DNA of 64,000 nt. Source: Gemmata massiliana (lineage in GTDB: Bacteria > Planctomycetota > Planctomycetia > Gemmatales > Gemmataceae). Both the position numbers and the translations under genes were made by a program. The notes under the pieces were generated by a model that was not told the DNA's origin, ran no database searches, and saw only the letters and a program-made list of their open reading frames with translations. Every line of letters begins with the position of its first letter. Position 1 is the stretch's first letter. The DNA lies in the NCBI RefSeq assembly GCF_901538265.1, contig NZ_LR593886.1, positions 4,485,738 through 4,549,737 of the forward strand. The letters are read 5' to 3'. Below, piece by piece: positions 45,621 through 55,044 of this stretch.

Positions 45621-46604
45621 GTGCCAAAGTTCATTCCGGTCCGCCGCACCCGGATCTCGTCGCCGGGCGCGTTCACGCTGATCGAGTTGCTCGTCGTGAT
45701 CGCAATTATCGCGATCCTCATCGGGCTCCTCCTGCCGGCGGTGCAGAAGGTGCGCGAGGCCGCCGCGCGCATCAAGTGCTCCAACAACATGAAGCAGATC
45801 GGGCTGGCGTTCCACAACCACCACTCGGCGATGGAAGGGTTCCCCGTTTCGACCATGCAGAAGACCGTGACCGGGTACTCGGGTACGGTCATCGTGAACT
45901 GGCCCGTGCAGATCCTCCCGTACCTGGAGCAGGAGGCGATCCGCTCCCAGTGGAACTTCGACCGCGGGTACTCCGACGACGTGAACGCCACGCTCAACAA
46001 GAATAAAGTTTCAACGTTCCAGTGCCCTTCTGGTCAGTCGGACCGGCTCGACCCGCTGTACAACACCGGCGCGGCAATGGACTATGCCTCCCCGGCCCGT
46101 ATGTCCGCGGTGATGACGAACGCGGCCCCGGCCGGCTACGGCCTCCCCGCCCCGCCGTCCGGTGTGTTCGACGGGTGCCTCGCGAACTCACAGGGGATCA
46201 ACTACAAGGGCGCGCCCAAGTACAACCGGCTGCTCCAGTTCCAGGACGGCTCGTCGAACACGATCATGCTCTACGAACTCACCGCGCGCCCGGATTACTA
46301 CACCGGCCGCTCCGTGTACTTGGCAAACAACCTCGGCGGCATCGGCTGGGCTGCTCAGCAAGCGACTCAACCCCGCGGGACCAACGCGGACGGCAGGTGG
46401 ACCGGGTTCCCGACGGTCAGCAAGGCGTTCGGGCCGAACATGATTAACGTCAACAACTACATCGGCATGTACTCCCTCCACACCGGCGGGTTGAACGTGG
46501 CCATGTGCGACGGTTCGGTGCGCTACTTGCGTGACGGCATTACCGCCCCCGAAATGATGGCCCTCATCACCCGGGCTGGTGGCGACTTCGCCACGATCGA
46601 CTAA
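45621..46604 (+). CDS. DUF1559 type IV pilin-like protein
   Basis: 327 residues from GTG 45621 (GGAGAGG upstream). The prepilin signal ([17 protein letters not shown]) and conserved [20 protein letters not shown] define the family. The C-terminus has H-x9-DG in [18 protein letters not shown]. It lies between the ECF fusion and the twin-thioredoxin gene; a hairpin separates it from the latter. The processing site and export route are as in other DUF1559 proteins; the role is unknown. Confidence 0.93.
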   Translation: MPKFIPVRRTRISSPGAFTLIELLVVIAIIAILIGLLLPAVQKVREAAARIKCSNNMKQIGLAFHNHHSAMEGFPVSTMQKTVTGYSGTVIVNWPVQILPYLEQEAIRSQWNFDRGYSDDVNATLNKNKVSTFQCPSGQSDRLDPLYNTGAAMDYASPARMSAVMTNAAPAGYGLPAPPSGVFDGCLANSQGINYKGAPKYNRLLQFQDGSSNTIMLYELTARPDYYTGRSVYLANNLGGIGWAAQQATQPRGTNADGRWTGFPTVSKAFGPNMINVNNYIGMYSLHTGGLNVAMCDGSVRYLRDGITAPEMMALITRAGGDFATID

Positions 46605-46635
46605 CCGCTCGAGTATCGAGTTGCGTCTCACTTCA

Positions 46636-46657
46636 GCGGCGGTCCCACAACCGCCGC
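46636..46657 (+). terminator. Hairpin between pseudopilin and thioredoxin genes
   Basis: Perfect 8-bp arms GCGGCGGT / ACCGCCGC with a 6-base loop. It is GC-rich and lacks a T-tract; it may attenuate rather than stop read-through into the next gene. Confidence 0.4.
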
Positions 46658-46699
46658 GCCCGCCCGTTCTCACACGACCAAAGATTCCGGGTAACCGAA

Positions 46700-48742
46700 A
46701 TGAACTTCACACCGCTTCTGTTGACGGTCGCGCTGACGGCTGCGCCGGGGGAAAACCCAGCCGGCACGTTCGACTTCAAGAAACACTCGATCGATTTCCA
46801 GGTCGCGCGGAGCAAGGCCGCAAGCGCGGCCAAGACGCCGGACGGCGAACAGCCGCCGTTCAGCGCCCTGCTCCCGCTCCTGGAACGCGAACAGAAGGCG
46901 CTGGCTGACGCGCCCAATTCGGCGGACGCCACCGCGATTCGGCGCCACCTCGCTACATACTTCGGCCTGTATCCGACCGAACCCAAAGCACGCGAACTAC
47001 TGGCCAGTGTGCTGGCGGATATGACACCGACCGAAGCCGCGTCTGCTCGCTTGCAGGCGGTGCAGGCGATCGACCGGGCGGTGGGCAGCCCCGTGACCCC
47101 GCGTGCCGACGTGCCGAAGCTGCTGACCGAGGCCGAAGCACTGTTGACTCGGGCCGAAAAAGACATGGCCGGCGCCAACGAAGAACAGGCCAAGAAATTC
47201 GCTCGAAGAGTAGAGTCCGTGCGGCACGTCATCAAGAACCTCGTGCCCGGAAAGACGGCCCCGGCCATTGAGTGCCGCGACCTCGCCGGGAAGCCGGTGA
47301 AACTGAGCGATTACACCGGGAAGGTCGTCGTCCTCGACGTGTGGACCACCGGGTGCATCCCGTGCCGAAAGATGATCCCGCACCAGCGCGAGATGGTCGC
47401 CCGACTCAAGGATCTGCCGTTCGCACTGGTCAGCGTCAGTTTCGACGCAGAACCGAAGACCGTGACCGACTTCCTGAAGGACACGCCGATGCCGTGGGAG
47501 CACTGGTTCAACGGCCCGGACGGTGGCATGACCGAGGCGTACAAGATCAGCCACTTCCCGACGATCTACGTGATCGACGGCAAGGGAGTGATTCGGTTCA
47601 AAGAGGTTCGCGATAGCCGGTTGGACGAAGCCGTGAACGCGCTGCTGGTCGAAGCCGGCGTACCGGCCGCCAAGTTGAAGGCCCACACCGACGCTGCTCC
47701 CGCACCGACCGGGCGCGAGGACCGGCTGAAGGCACTGCGCGTGGAATACGCCAAGCAGAACTCGAGCGCAATGCAGTTGCCCCGAACCGGCACACCGGAA
47801 CAGCAAATGAAGGCTTACGAAGCGGCCCTGCCAAAGATGCGCGACTACGCCCCTCGCGCGCTGGCCATCGCGAATGAGGGACCGGCTGATGAGATCGCGC
47901 TGGAGGCGCTGGCGTTCATCGCCATGACGGGCCAGGATTCGCCCGAAGGGGCCGCCGCATTCCGGCAAATGGCCGAGCGGTTCGCGACCGCGGCGGGAGT
48001 TAGCAAGCTCCTGGACCGGCCGACGATCCAGCGCCCCGCCGTTCGCTCGTTCGCCGAGCGAGTGATTGCCGTTCACCCGGACCGGGCGACTCGTGCGAAG
48101 GCGGCGGTCGTGCTCGCCAACAACGCAATCCGCCTGACCGAGCGGGGCGACACCCCCGCAGCCTCGGCCGCAGCGAGTGCCGAAGCGGAAGCGATCCTGC
48201 GGCGAATCATCGAAGACTTCGCCGGGGCCAACCTCGGCGGCCGACTCGGGACCGCCGACACCTGGGCGAAATCGGTACTCCCGGAGGTGGTCGATTTGGC
48301 CGTCGGTAAGCCGTTCCCGGACGTCACCGGGGAGGGAATGGACGGCAAGTCGGTGAAGGTGTCCGACTACCGGGGTAAGGTCGTGGTCTTCGACGTTTGG
48401 GCTACGTGGTGCGGTCCGTGCAAGGCGATGATCCCGCACGAGCGCGAACTGGTCGCCCGATTAAAGGACAAGCCGTTTGTTCTCCTGAGCGTGAGCGGGG
48501 ACAACGAGAAGAAGGTTCTGACGGAGTTCCTGAAGTCCGCGGACATGCCGTGGGCGCACTGGTGGGGCGGCGGCGACGAGCGGAAGTTGCTCAAGGCGCT
48601 CCACATCCAGCACTACCCGACGATCTTCGTGTTGGACCACAAGGGGACGATCCGGTACCGGGGTGTCCGCGGGAAGCAAATGGACGCCGCGGTCGATGCG
48701 CTATTGAAGGAAATGGAAGCCGGTGCCAAGTCGGGCGGATAA
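46700..48742 (+). CDS. Exported protein with two TlpA-type thioredoxin domains
   Basis: 680 residues; ATG 46700 starts a short signal peptide (MNFTPLLLTVALTAAPG). An N-terminal helical part (to about 180) is followed by a redoxin domain with the active site WTTGCIPCRKM (Cys219, Cys222), then a helical linker (about 335-535), then a second redoxin domain with WATWCGPCKAMIPHERELVA (Cys571, Cys574). Both keep the cis-Pro segment (HFPTIYVIDGKG; HYPTIFVLDHKG). TlpA/ResA-type proteins reduce disulfides outside the cytoplasm, for example during cytochrome c maturation. The two domains are clearly duplicates; the different CxxC dipeptides (IP and GP) suggest different redox potentials. Confidence 0.9.
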   Translation: MNFTPLLLTVALTAAPGENPAGTFDFKKHSIDFQVARSKAASAAKTPDGEQPPFSALLPLLEREQKALADAPNSADATAIRRHLATYFGLYPTEPKARELLASVLADMTPTEAASARLQAVQAIDRAVGSPVTPRADVPKLLTEAEALLTRAEKDMAGANEEQAKKFARRVESVRHVIKNLVPGKTAPAIECRDLAGKPVKLSDYTGKVVVLDVWTTGCIPCRKMIPHQREMVARLKDLPFALVSVSFDAEPKTVTDFLKDTPMPWEHWFNGPDGGMTEAYKISHFPTIYVIDGKGVIRFKEVRDSRLDEAVNALLVEAGVPAAKLKAHTDAAPAPTGREDRLKALRVEYAKQNSSAMQLPRTGTPEQQMKAYEAALPKMRDYAPRALAIANEGPADEIALEALAFIAMTGQDSPEGAAAFRQMAERFATAAGVSKLLDRPTIQRPAVRSFAERVIAVHPDRATRAKAAVVLANNAIRLTERGDTPAASAAASAEAEAILRRIIEDFAGANLGGRLGTADTWAKSVLPEVVDLAVGKPFPDVTGEGMDGKSVKVSDYRGKVVVFDVWATWCGPCKAMIPHERELVARLKDKPFVLLSVSGDNEKKVLTEFLKSADMPWAHWWGGGDERKLLKALHIQHYPTIFVLDHKGTIRYRGVRGKQMDAAVDALLKEMEAGAKSGG

Positions 48743-48971
48743 TGATTTGTCATCCGGCGACCAGTCCGCGGCAGTGGTTTGTGTAAATGAATGCACTCCG
48801 ACCAAAATGGAACGCGACGGAATATTTAGGACGGATCTTGATTGTGTGCATTAGCCTCCGAGGTGGTGATGGAGGCTATCATTGCTATTGATGAATAGCA
48901 CGGCGCAAAAAAGAAGGCGGTGCGACTCCTAAATTGCCGTACTGCTGTTGTGGCCGTCGTGCGGAACATCC
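48743..48971. other. Spacer with two tandem hairpins
   Basis: The spacer between the thioredoxin gene and the remnant on the other strand. It holds the hairpin pair at 48852-48899. No gene is visible. Confidence 0.45.
48852..48899 (+). terminator. Two adjacent hairpins after the twin-thioredoxin gene
   Basis: First stem TAGCCTCC / GGAGGCTA (48852-48878), second stem GCTATT / AATAGC (48884-48899), 5 bases apart. No long T-run follows. Together they are a possible terminator region between this gene and the convergent remnant. Confidence 0.45.
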
Positions 48972-49434
48972 TCAACCACGACGCGCCGCCTCAATTGCAG
49001 CGATGTCGGTCATCGTCATCATGGCATCGAAGGCACGTTTTGCTGCGGCGGGATCTGTGATCGCTTCCGTCAGGACGACCGGCATGATTTGCCAGGATAG
49101 TCCCCGCTTGTCCTTGCACTATCCGCACGCGCTCTCCTTGCGGCCGTTACCGACGATCGCGTTCCAGTAGTGATCCGTCTCGGTCTGGTCAGTGGTTGCG
49201 ACCTGGAATGAGAACGCTTCCGTGTGTTTGAACGCAGTTCCACCCCAGTTTGGGGCACGGAATGCCGATTACGATGAACTCTGTCAACACGTCCCCTTTC
49301 TTCCCTGCTGGGTAGTCTCTGGGGTGCGGTGTACGGCTTTGACGGACGAATCGGGGGAAGGTTTTGGCGTAGAACTGCGCCGCGGTTTTAGCGTCGTCGC
49401 TGTACCAAAGGCAAATTGTGCTTTTTGTTGGTAC
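48972..49434 (-). pseudogene. Decayed PhnB-like VOC-superfamily gene
   Basis: Read on the minus strand in pieces, the translation matches PhnB-like (3-demethylubiquinone methyltransferase-like) VOC proteins along their usual length of about 155 residues. N-terminal piece: STICLWYSDDAKTAAQFYAK then TFPDSSV; middle in another frame: DYPAGKKGDVLTEFIVIGIP; then FKHTEAFSFQVATTDQTETD, HYWNAIVGNGRKESACG, an in-frame TAG where the family has Trp, then CKDKRGLSWQIMPVVLTEAI and TDPAAAKRAFDAMMTMTDIA to a normal TGA at 48972. So there are at least two frameshifts and one nonsense codon. No start codon is evident near 49434. It appears to be a recent loss, as family residues are still well kept. Confidence 0.82.
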
Positions 49435-49574
49435 GTCACTTCTCCGTCGAAGAGTAACGGAAGTGAAACTACTGAGTGGCTCCTAAGAAACAAAGCGCAG
49501 TAGGCCGCCCGGGTGCTCCGGCTTCGGGTGGGTCTCTCGATTGATGTTTGTGCTGCCAGTGCGAGGAGCCGGTG

Positions 49575-49844
49575 ATGGCGAAGGTTGTGTACTACTCGGG
49601 TCACGTTCAGGGTGTCGGGTTCCGCGCAACGGCGGCTTGGATTGCGCGCACGCATCCGCACGTTCGCGGATGGGTACGGAACCTCTCGGACGGTCGCGTC
49701 GAGTTGCTCGCGGACGGGGAGAGTAGCGCAATCGAAACGTTTCTGGCCGACCTCCGCGAGCGCATGGCCGAACACATTACCGCGGAAGAAGCGTTCGAGC
49801 GCGAACCGGATCCCGCACTCGCCGGGTTCCGCATTGCCCACTGA
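49575..49844 (+). CDS. acyP: Acylphosphatase
   Basis: 89 residues from ATG 49575 (GAGGAG upstream); a longer frame to 49548 adds only an unlikely Cys-rich leader. Acylphosphatases hydrolyse carboxyl-phosphate bonds in the cytoplasm. The signature is complete: VQGVGFRATAAWIAR with catalytic Arg17, and GWVRNLSDGRVELLADG with catalytic Asn36. Length matches the family (about 90). It stands between a pseudogene on the other strand and the two-heme protein gene. Confidence 0.94.
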   Translation: MAKVVYYSGHVQGVGFRATAAWIARTHPHVRGWVRNLSDGRVELLADGESSAIETFLADLRERMAEHITAEEAFEREPDPALAGFRIAH

Positions 49845-50028
49845 ACTCGATCCGTCACGCCGACGAACCCCATATAACTCGAATGATCATGCGACTTGCG
49901 CGAGCGGTCGCACATTTCATTCGCACGCGAAAACCCGTTGCTGAGTGATTTTCTCGGTCCGCGCCAACGCCCTCGCACCTCCGTCGTTGGGTTCAACAAC
50001 ACGCCCCGTCCCCCGACCCGAGAGCGAC

Positions 50029-51927
50029 ATGAAAAAGGCATGCCCGTGCCTCACCGCACTCGCGCTGGCGCTGTTCGTCAGCGCGATCCCTTCGCCGACC
50101 CCGGCCGCGCCCACCAGTCCCGCGGAGTCATTCGTCCTGGAAACGGCCCCGGGTCCACACGACCGCGTGCAGCCGTATGCGCACACGGCCATCGGTGCGG
50201 TGATCGAAGCGAACGGGTGGAAGGTACCCGCAACGGGTACGGAACTGACCACCGCACTCGCGAAGATCGGCAATTTTGTGCAACTCCCGGTTACCTTCTC
50301 GGCCGTAGCGCTGAACTCCGGTTTGTCGCACCCGCGCGTCGTCATCACGATGCGCCCCTCGTCGCAACCGGGGATGGTGGCCCAAGCAAGCGGTGGGCTC
50401 GGGTGGAGCGGTTCCCGGGGGTCAACACGACTCGTCGCGGGCACACCCGCGTCTCTTGGTGACGCGGCCGCGAACCGAGCGTACCTCGAAGGGCGCCTGT
50501 TCCTCGCCGCGAACACGGAAACTGGTGAGAGCGGGCCGGTCGTGAAAACCGTCGAGTTCATTTCGTGGAACGGTCGGAAACAGAAATTCGACTTCGGCGT
50601 GATCGAGGGCATGGGCGAGAAGCCCGAGCTAAAAATTCTGGACGGTACCCGTTGCTTCAGTTGCCACAAGAATAAAGGACCGATCCTCGGTGTCGCGCCG
50701 TGGTCGAACACCACGTTCAACGAGTCTGTTCGCACCTCCTCGGCCTCTCTGTTCAAGTTCGCACCGGTCAAGAACCAGGAGGGGAAAGAAGACCCGGCCC
50801 TCGGTCGGCGCAGCGACATCGACGGGTTGAGGCTCCTGGAATCGAGTGGACCGGAGGTCGACGCCGCGGTGCGCCTCGGCGCGGACGTTCTCCGCGACCG
50901 CGAGCGGTTCCGGCTACTCGCCCAGAGCGCCGACGGGCGCAAGGCGCTCGTAATGCTGCTCTCCGCGATCGCCGCACGCGACCCGCTCGATAAGCTCGAC
51001 AAGCCGTTGAAAATCGAACTCAACCGGCTCGACCTGATCGCGTTCCTGCAACAAGCTCACGCCGCGAACAAGGCACTCGCACCCAGCGCGCTGGCGGACT
51101 TCAACCCCGCCAGGCCGTTGAACAAGGTCGTCACCGCGAAAGGGTTGGACACCGCAACCAACCCGGTGACGAAGTACGACGCGCTCCGGGCGACCGGCGA
51201 ACACGGCCTGCCGTCACTGCACCAACCGAGTAACCCCAAGGCGTTCCTGCGTCCCAACACCCCCGCGCCCCAAACTCCCGCGCAACTGGTGAGCGCGGTA
51301 GCGCTCGCTCGGGCCATCGGACTGAGTGAGGGCGACCGCGCCTTCCTCGTTAAAACTCTTGATGCCGCCACGCGGCGGGTCGGCCGCACCGACGTCACGC
51401 CCGCGATCATTGCGAAGAAGGTCTTCACCGGGGCGAGTTTCGCGGACGTGATGAAAGAAGGCGTGCTGCCGGAGCGCGACGATTTCAAGGACCGGTTCGT
51501 TGCGGGTGTGGTCGAAGTGACCGCGAGCTACCAAGCGGGTGCCCAATTCTGGGAGGCACGCAGCTTTTACGCAAGTGCGCCCGAGCGCGACCCGAACGCG
51601 AAGTCCGAGAAAGAGATAGTCGCGCTGCCGTCACATGCCTGTGCCACTTGTCACGACTTTCGCACGGTACCGAAGCCCGCCGCGTTCAGCCCGATCCCGG
51701 TACTGGCGTTCGACCCGCTCGACGCGACCGCCCGGGACAACTGGCTGAAGACGGCGAGCCGCAAGCAAAGGCAGGATGTACTCGGGCGGTTGCTGAAGCG
51801 CGTTGATAAAGACAAAGACATGCCGCCGGAAGACTCGGTCGAGGCGGAACTGTATCGCGTCAAAGACCCGACCGCGATCAGCGCCTTGAAAGAGTGGCTC
51901 GACGCCGAGTTGAAAAAGGCAAAATAG
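50029..51927 (+). CDS. Exported protein with two CxxCH heme motifs
   Basis: 632 residues from ATG 50029 (MKKACPCLTALALALFVSAI signal peptide). It carries two c-type heme motifs far apart: RCFSCHKNKG (Cys209, Cys212, His213) and ACATCHDFRT (Cys538, Cys541, His542). DMPPEDS near the C-terminus offers a possible axial Met. The part between is helical and I do not recognise a catalytic domain; it is not the MauG arrangement in spacing. It is expected outside the cytoplasm, and would need the cytochrome c maturation machinery. The function is unknown. It ends at a hairpin shared with the convergent oxidoreductase. Confidence 0.8.
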   Translation: MKKACPCLTALALALFVSAIPSPTPAAPTSPAESFVLETAPGPHDRVQPYAHTAIGAVIEANGWKVPATGTELTTALAKIGNFVQLPVTFSAVALNSGLSHPRVVITMRPSSQPGMVAQASGGLGWSGSRGSTRLVAGTPASLGDAAANRAYLEGRLFLAANTETGESGPVVKTVEFISWNGRKQKFDFGVIEGMGEKPELKILDGTRCFSCHKNKGPILGVAPWSNTTFNESVRTSSASLFKFAPVKNQEGKEDPALGRRSDIDGLRLLESSGPEVDAAVRLGADVLRDRERFRLLAQSADGRKALVMLLSAIAARDPLDKLDKPLKIELNRLDLIAFLQQAHAANKALAPSALADFNPARPLNKVVTAKGLDTATNPVTKYDALRATGEHGLPSLHQPSNPKAFLRPNTPAPQTPAQLVSAVALARAIGLSEGDRAFLVKTLDAATRRVGRTDVTPAIIAKKVFTGASFADVMKEGVLPERDDFKDRFVAGVVEVTASYQAGAQFWEARSFYASAPERDPNAKSEKEIVALPSHACATCHDFRTVPKPAAFSPIPVLAFDPLDATARDNWLKTASRKQRQDVLGRLLKRVDKDKDMPPEDSVEAELYRVKDPTAISALKEWLDAELKKAK

Positions 51928-51942
51928 CTCACCCATAAAAAA

Positions 51943-51974
51943 CACCCGGCGCCGAGTGCACTCGGCGCTGGGTG
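51943..51974 (-). terminator. Shared terminator between convergent genes
   Basis: 14-bp arms (CACCCGGCGCCGAG / CTCGGCGCTGGGTG, one G-T pair) with a TGCA loop. On the minus strand TTTTTTATGGG follows, so it terminates the oxidoreductase gene; it lies only 15 bases after the two-heme stop and probably serves both. Confidence 0.88.
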
Positions 51975-51992
51975 CTCGCGTTCCCAAAGGTC

Positions 51993-53261
51993 TCAACTGA
52001 ACCGGTAGGTGCCGGGCATCGGAACCAGCGGTGTCGCGATCGGCCCCCACGCGTATTCCTTCGGCGAGAGGTTCTGCTTCGCGTTGAGCGCGTCGGCCCA
52101 GGTGATCTTCTTGCCGGTGTAGGCCGCTTCGCGGGCCATGATCGCCATCAGTGTGCTGTGCGCGGCGCTCTCGCCGTCGTTGATGTGCTTCCCGGAGCGA
52201 ATGCCGGCGAACAGTTCGTCGTGCTCGACCTGGTACATGCTCCGCACCTTCGACGCGCTCCCGAACGCCCACCCCTTGCCCTCGGTCGGGGTGACCGTGT
52301 GGTCCATCAGTTGCGCGGAACCCTTGGTTCCCATGATGTGGTCGTTGACGTCCCCGTCGCACCCGTCGGTCTGGCGGCAGAACGAGAACAGTTTCGCGCC
52401 GTTCTCGTACTCCAGGGTCGCGCCGAAGTGATCGTAGACGTACCCGAACTTCGGGTCGCGGCGCACTTGGCGCCCGCCCACCGCGGTCGCGGATACGGGC
52501 AGCTTCCCGAACACCCAGTGCGCCTTGTCGAAGTTGTGGCAGTGCTGCTCGACGATGAAGTCGCCGCTGAGCCACGTGTAGTAGTACCAGTTCCGCATCT
52601 GGAACTCCATCGGGGACCACTTCGGGTCGTTCCCGCGGTGCCAGATGGACCCGGTGAGGTACGTGATGTGCATCGCGGCGACGTCGCCGATCATCCCGCT
52701 GTGGATGCGCTTCACGGTCTCGCGCTTGGCGAGGTCGTACCGGTAACAGAACCCGGAGCACAGGCTGAGGTTCTTTTCCTTCGCGAGCTTCGAGGTGGCG
52801 ATCACCGAGCGCACGCCGGCCGCGTCCACCGCCACCGGCTTCTCGCAGAACACGTGCTTCCCGGCCTTGATCGCCGCTTCGAGGTGCAGCGGGCGGAAGC
52901 CCGGCGGGGTGGTGAGCAGCACCACATCCACGTCGCTCTCGATCACCTTCTTGTACCCGTCGAAGCCGTCGAACCGGCGCTCCTTCGGCACGTCCACTTT
53001 ACCCGCGATGCTCTTGATGCCGTTCAGGTTGTTGAGGCTGTCTTCCAATCGGTCCATGAACGCATCGGCCATCGCGACCAGTTTGACCTTGGGGTCGGAC
53101 TGGAGCGCCTCGCGCGCGGCCCCGGTGCCGCGGTTACCGCACCCGATGAGGCCGACCTTGAGCGTCCCGTCGCCGGCCGCGAACGCGCCAGGCAGGAGGC
53201 TCGCTGTGGCCGCGGTCGCGGCCGAAGTTTGAATGAAGGCGCGGCGCGTCGTGTCTGACAT
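51993..53261 (-). CDS. Gfo/Idh/MocA-family oxidoreductase with Tat signal
   Basis: 422 residues; ATG at 53261. It begins MSDTTRRAFIQTSAATAATA, a Tat signal, so it is folded before export. The Rossmann domain (KVGLIGCGNRGTGAAREAL) and family motif HVFCEKPVAVDAAGVR (Lys of EKP) are clear; C-terminal alpha/beta domain motifs include WHRGNDPKW and GDFIVEQHCHNFDKAHWVFG. The family uses NAD(P) on sugars or related alcohols. Tat-exported members are very common in planctomycetes and include glycosidase-like ones. It lies in the same direction as the following DUF1501 gene, separated by a palindrome. Confidence 0.93.
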   Translation of the reverse strand: MSDTTRRAFIQTSAATAATASLLPGAFAAGDGTLKVGLIGCGNRGTGAAREALQSDPKVKLVAMADAFMDRLEDSLNNLNGIKSIAGKVDVPKERRFDGFDGYKKVIESDVDVVLLTTPPGFRPLHLEAAIKAGKHVFCEKPVAVDAAGVRSVIATSKLAKEKNLSLCSGFCYRYDLAKRETVKRIHSGMIGDVAAMHITYLTGSIWHRGNDPKWSPMEFQMRNWYYYTWLSGDFIVEQHCHNFDKAHWVFGKLPVSATAVGGRQVRRDPKFGYVYDHFGATLEYENGAKLFSFCRQTDGCDGDVNDHIMGTKGSAQLMDHTVTPTEGKGWAFGSASKVRSMYQVEHDELFAGIRSGKHINDGESAAHSTLMAIMAREAAYTGKKITWADALNAKQNLSPKEYAWGPIATPLVPMPGTYRFS

Positions 53262-53419
53262 TTTGAATTCTCACTGGGAACGGGAGAGGATCGGCAGGAG
53301 TGTTTATTGTGCGCGAAGACTGGGGCGGAGGCTACAGTTTTGCCCGGCAATTGAGATGGGCGAGAGCTTCTTTTCGGGGCGCCGAGTTCGCACCGAGATA
53401 TCAAAAGACGGAAGACGTT

Positions 53420-53480
53420 TTTGACAGGATCAACGGGATTTACAAGATTAAACCCGGTCGATTCCGTTGATCCTGTCAAA
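53420..53480. repeat. Perfect 17-bp inverted repeat between oxidoreductase and DUF1501 genes
   Basis: Arms 53420-53436 (TTTGACAGGATCAACGG) and 53464-53480 are exact reverse complements around a 27-base AT-rich loop with GGATTTACAAGATTA. Motifs of the type GACAGGAT...ACAGGATT recur in intergenic DNA of many planctomycetes and relatives. It ends 12 bases before the DUF1501 stop codon on the minus strand, so it could terminate that gene. Confidence 0.82.
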
Positions 53481-53491
53481 TCTCTGCTCGC

Positions 53492-54976
53492 TCAGGCAAT
53501 CAGTGCCTTGATGACGTTCGCCTTCTCGACGCCGACGAGCTTCTGGTCGAGCCCCTGGTACCGGTAGCTGAACTTGTCGTGGTCGATCCCGAGCAGGCGC
53601 AGGATGGTCGCGTGCAGGTCGCGCACGTGGACCGGGTCTTTCACGATGTTGTAGCTGAAGTCATCGGTCTCGCCGTAGATGGTGCCGCCCTTCGACCCGC
53701 CGCCGGCCATCCACATCGTGAAGCAGCGCGGGTGGTGGTCGCGCCCGTAGTTCGTCTTCGAGAGCCCGCCCTGACTGTAGATGGTCCGGCCGAACTCACC
53801 GCCCCAGATCACGAGCGTACTGTCGAGCAGCCCCTGGCGCTTGAGATCCTGGATCAGCCCCCAGCACGGCTGGTCCACGTCCTTGCACTGGTCCGGCATG
53901 CGCCCGCCGAGGTTGCCGTGGTGGTCCCAGTTGTTGTGGTACACCTGCACGAACCGCACCCCGCGCTCGACCAGTCGGCGCGCGGTGAGTGCAGTGTGCG
54001 CAAAGCTCCCGGATTTCTTCACGTCCGGGCCGTACAGGTCGAGGACGTTCTGCGGCTCTTTCGAGAGGTCCGCGAGGTCCGGCACGCTGGACTGCATCCG
54101 GTACGCCATCTCGTACTGCGCGATCCGGGTCTTCGTTTCCGGGTCGTTGAGCAGCCCGTGGTTCAGTTCGTTCAGCTTGTTCAGGCCGTCAAGGGTGGTG
54201 CGCCGCACTTCGGGGGACACGCCCGGCGGGTTGTTGATGAACAGGATCGGGTCGTTCGCGGCGCGGAAGCTCACCGCCGCGTGCTCGCCGGGCAGGTAGC
54301 CCGATTGCCACAACCGGGCGGAGATGGCCTGCACCTGCTCCTGGTTGCTCGGCTTGGCGACCATCACCACGAACGTCGGCAGGTTCTGGTTAAGCGACCC
54401 CAGACCGTAACTGGCCCACGCGCCCAGGCACGGGCGCCCCGTGACCATGTTCCCGGTCTGCATGTGCGTGATGGCCGGTTCGTGGTTGATGGCCTCTGTG
54501 TGCATCGACCGGATGAACACGAGGTCGTCGGCCATTTTCGAGGTGTGGGGGAGCACCTCGCTGACCCACATTCCGCACTTGCCCTGTTGTGTGAACTTGT
54601 ACTTGCTCGGCGCGATCGGGAACCGCGTTTGCCCGCTAGTCATCGTGGTGAGCCGCTGCCCCTGGCGGACGCTCTCGGGCAGATCTTTGTCGTAATACTC
54701 CTGCATCTTCGGCTTGTAGTCGTAGAGGTCCATCTGCGAGGGACCGCCGACCATGTGGAAGTAAATGACGTTCTTGCACTTCGTGGGGAAGTGCGTTTGC
54801 GGCAGCGCCGCGCCGACGCCGGTCTCGGTGTTGGCGCCGCCCTTCGGCATCGGCGCGCGTTCAGCGGCGCGCCCGGTGAGGCTCGCCAGGGCCATCGCGC
54901 CGAGCGAAACGCCCGTGGACGCGAAGAAGTGGCGCCGCGTGAGTTCGAGGGCGCGGGGATTATCGAAGAGGGTCAT
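53492..54976 (-). CDS. DUF1501 domain protein, partner of the DUF1549/1553 protein
   Basis: 494 residues from ATG at 54976 (MTLFDNPRALELTRRHFFAS); the frame is open further but without a ribosome site. TRRHFFASTGVSLGAMALAS is a Tat signal. Family motifs: YFHMVGGPSQMDLYDYKPKM, HEPAITHMQTG, VYHNNWDHHGNLGG, VIWGGEFGRTIYSQGG and GRDHHPRCFTMWMAGGG. The fold is that of alkaline phosphatase-like enzymes. The gene follows the cytochrome protein by 68 bases, the usual arrangement of these two families, indicating a common exported pathway. Confidence 0.94.
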   Translation of the reverse strand: MTLFDNPRALELTRRHFFASTGVSLGAMALASLTGRAAERAPMPKGGANTETGVGAALPQTHFPTKCKNVIYFHMVGGPSQMDLYDYKPKMQEYYDKDLPESVRQGQRLTTMTSGQTRFPIAPSKYKFTQQGKCGMWVSEVLPHTSKMADDLVFIRSMHTEAINHEPAITHMQTGNMVTGRPCLGAWASYGLGSLNQNLPTFVVMVAKPSNQEQVQAISARLWQSGYLPGEHAAVSFRAANDPILFINNPPGVSPEVRRTTLDGLNKLNELNHGLLNDPETKTRIAQYEMAYRMQSSVPDLADLSKEPQNVLDLYGPDVKKSGSFAHTALTARRLVERGVRFVQVYHNNWDHHGNLGGRMPDQCKDVDQPCWGLIQDLKRQGLLDSTLVIWGGEFGRTIYSQGGLSKTNYGRDHHPRCFTMWMAGGGSKGGTIYGETDDFSYNIVKDPVHVRDLHATILRLLGIDHDKFSYRYQGLDQKLVGVEKANVIKALIA

Positions 54977-55044
54977 GTGGGTCTCGTGTATTGGTTGTGT
55001 TCGTGGAAGAGCTACGCGGTGCCCACCCGGGTGGGCAAAACCCA

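Noticed and set aside
49284..49841. 185-codon minus-strand frame across acylphosphatase and the pseudogene
   Set aside because: Its first part is antisense to acylphosphatase; only the last part touches the PhnB-like remnant and in the wrong frame for most of it.
51972..53258. 428-codon open frame on the plus strand opposite the oxidoreductase
   Set aside because: Antisense shadow; composition rich in Arg/Val/His without motifs, whereas the minus strand encodes a complete Gfo/Idh/MocA protein.
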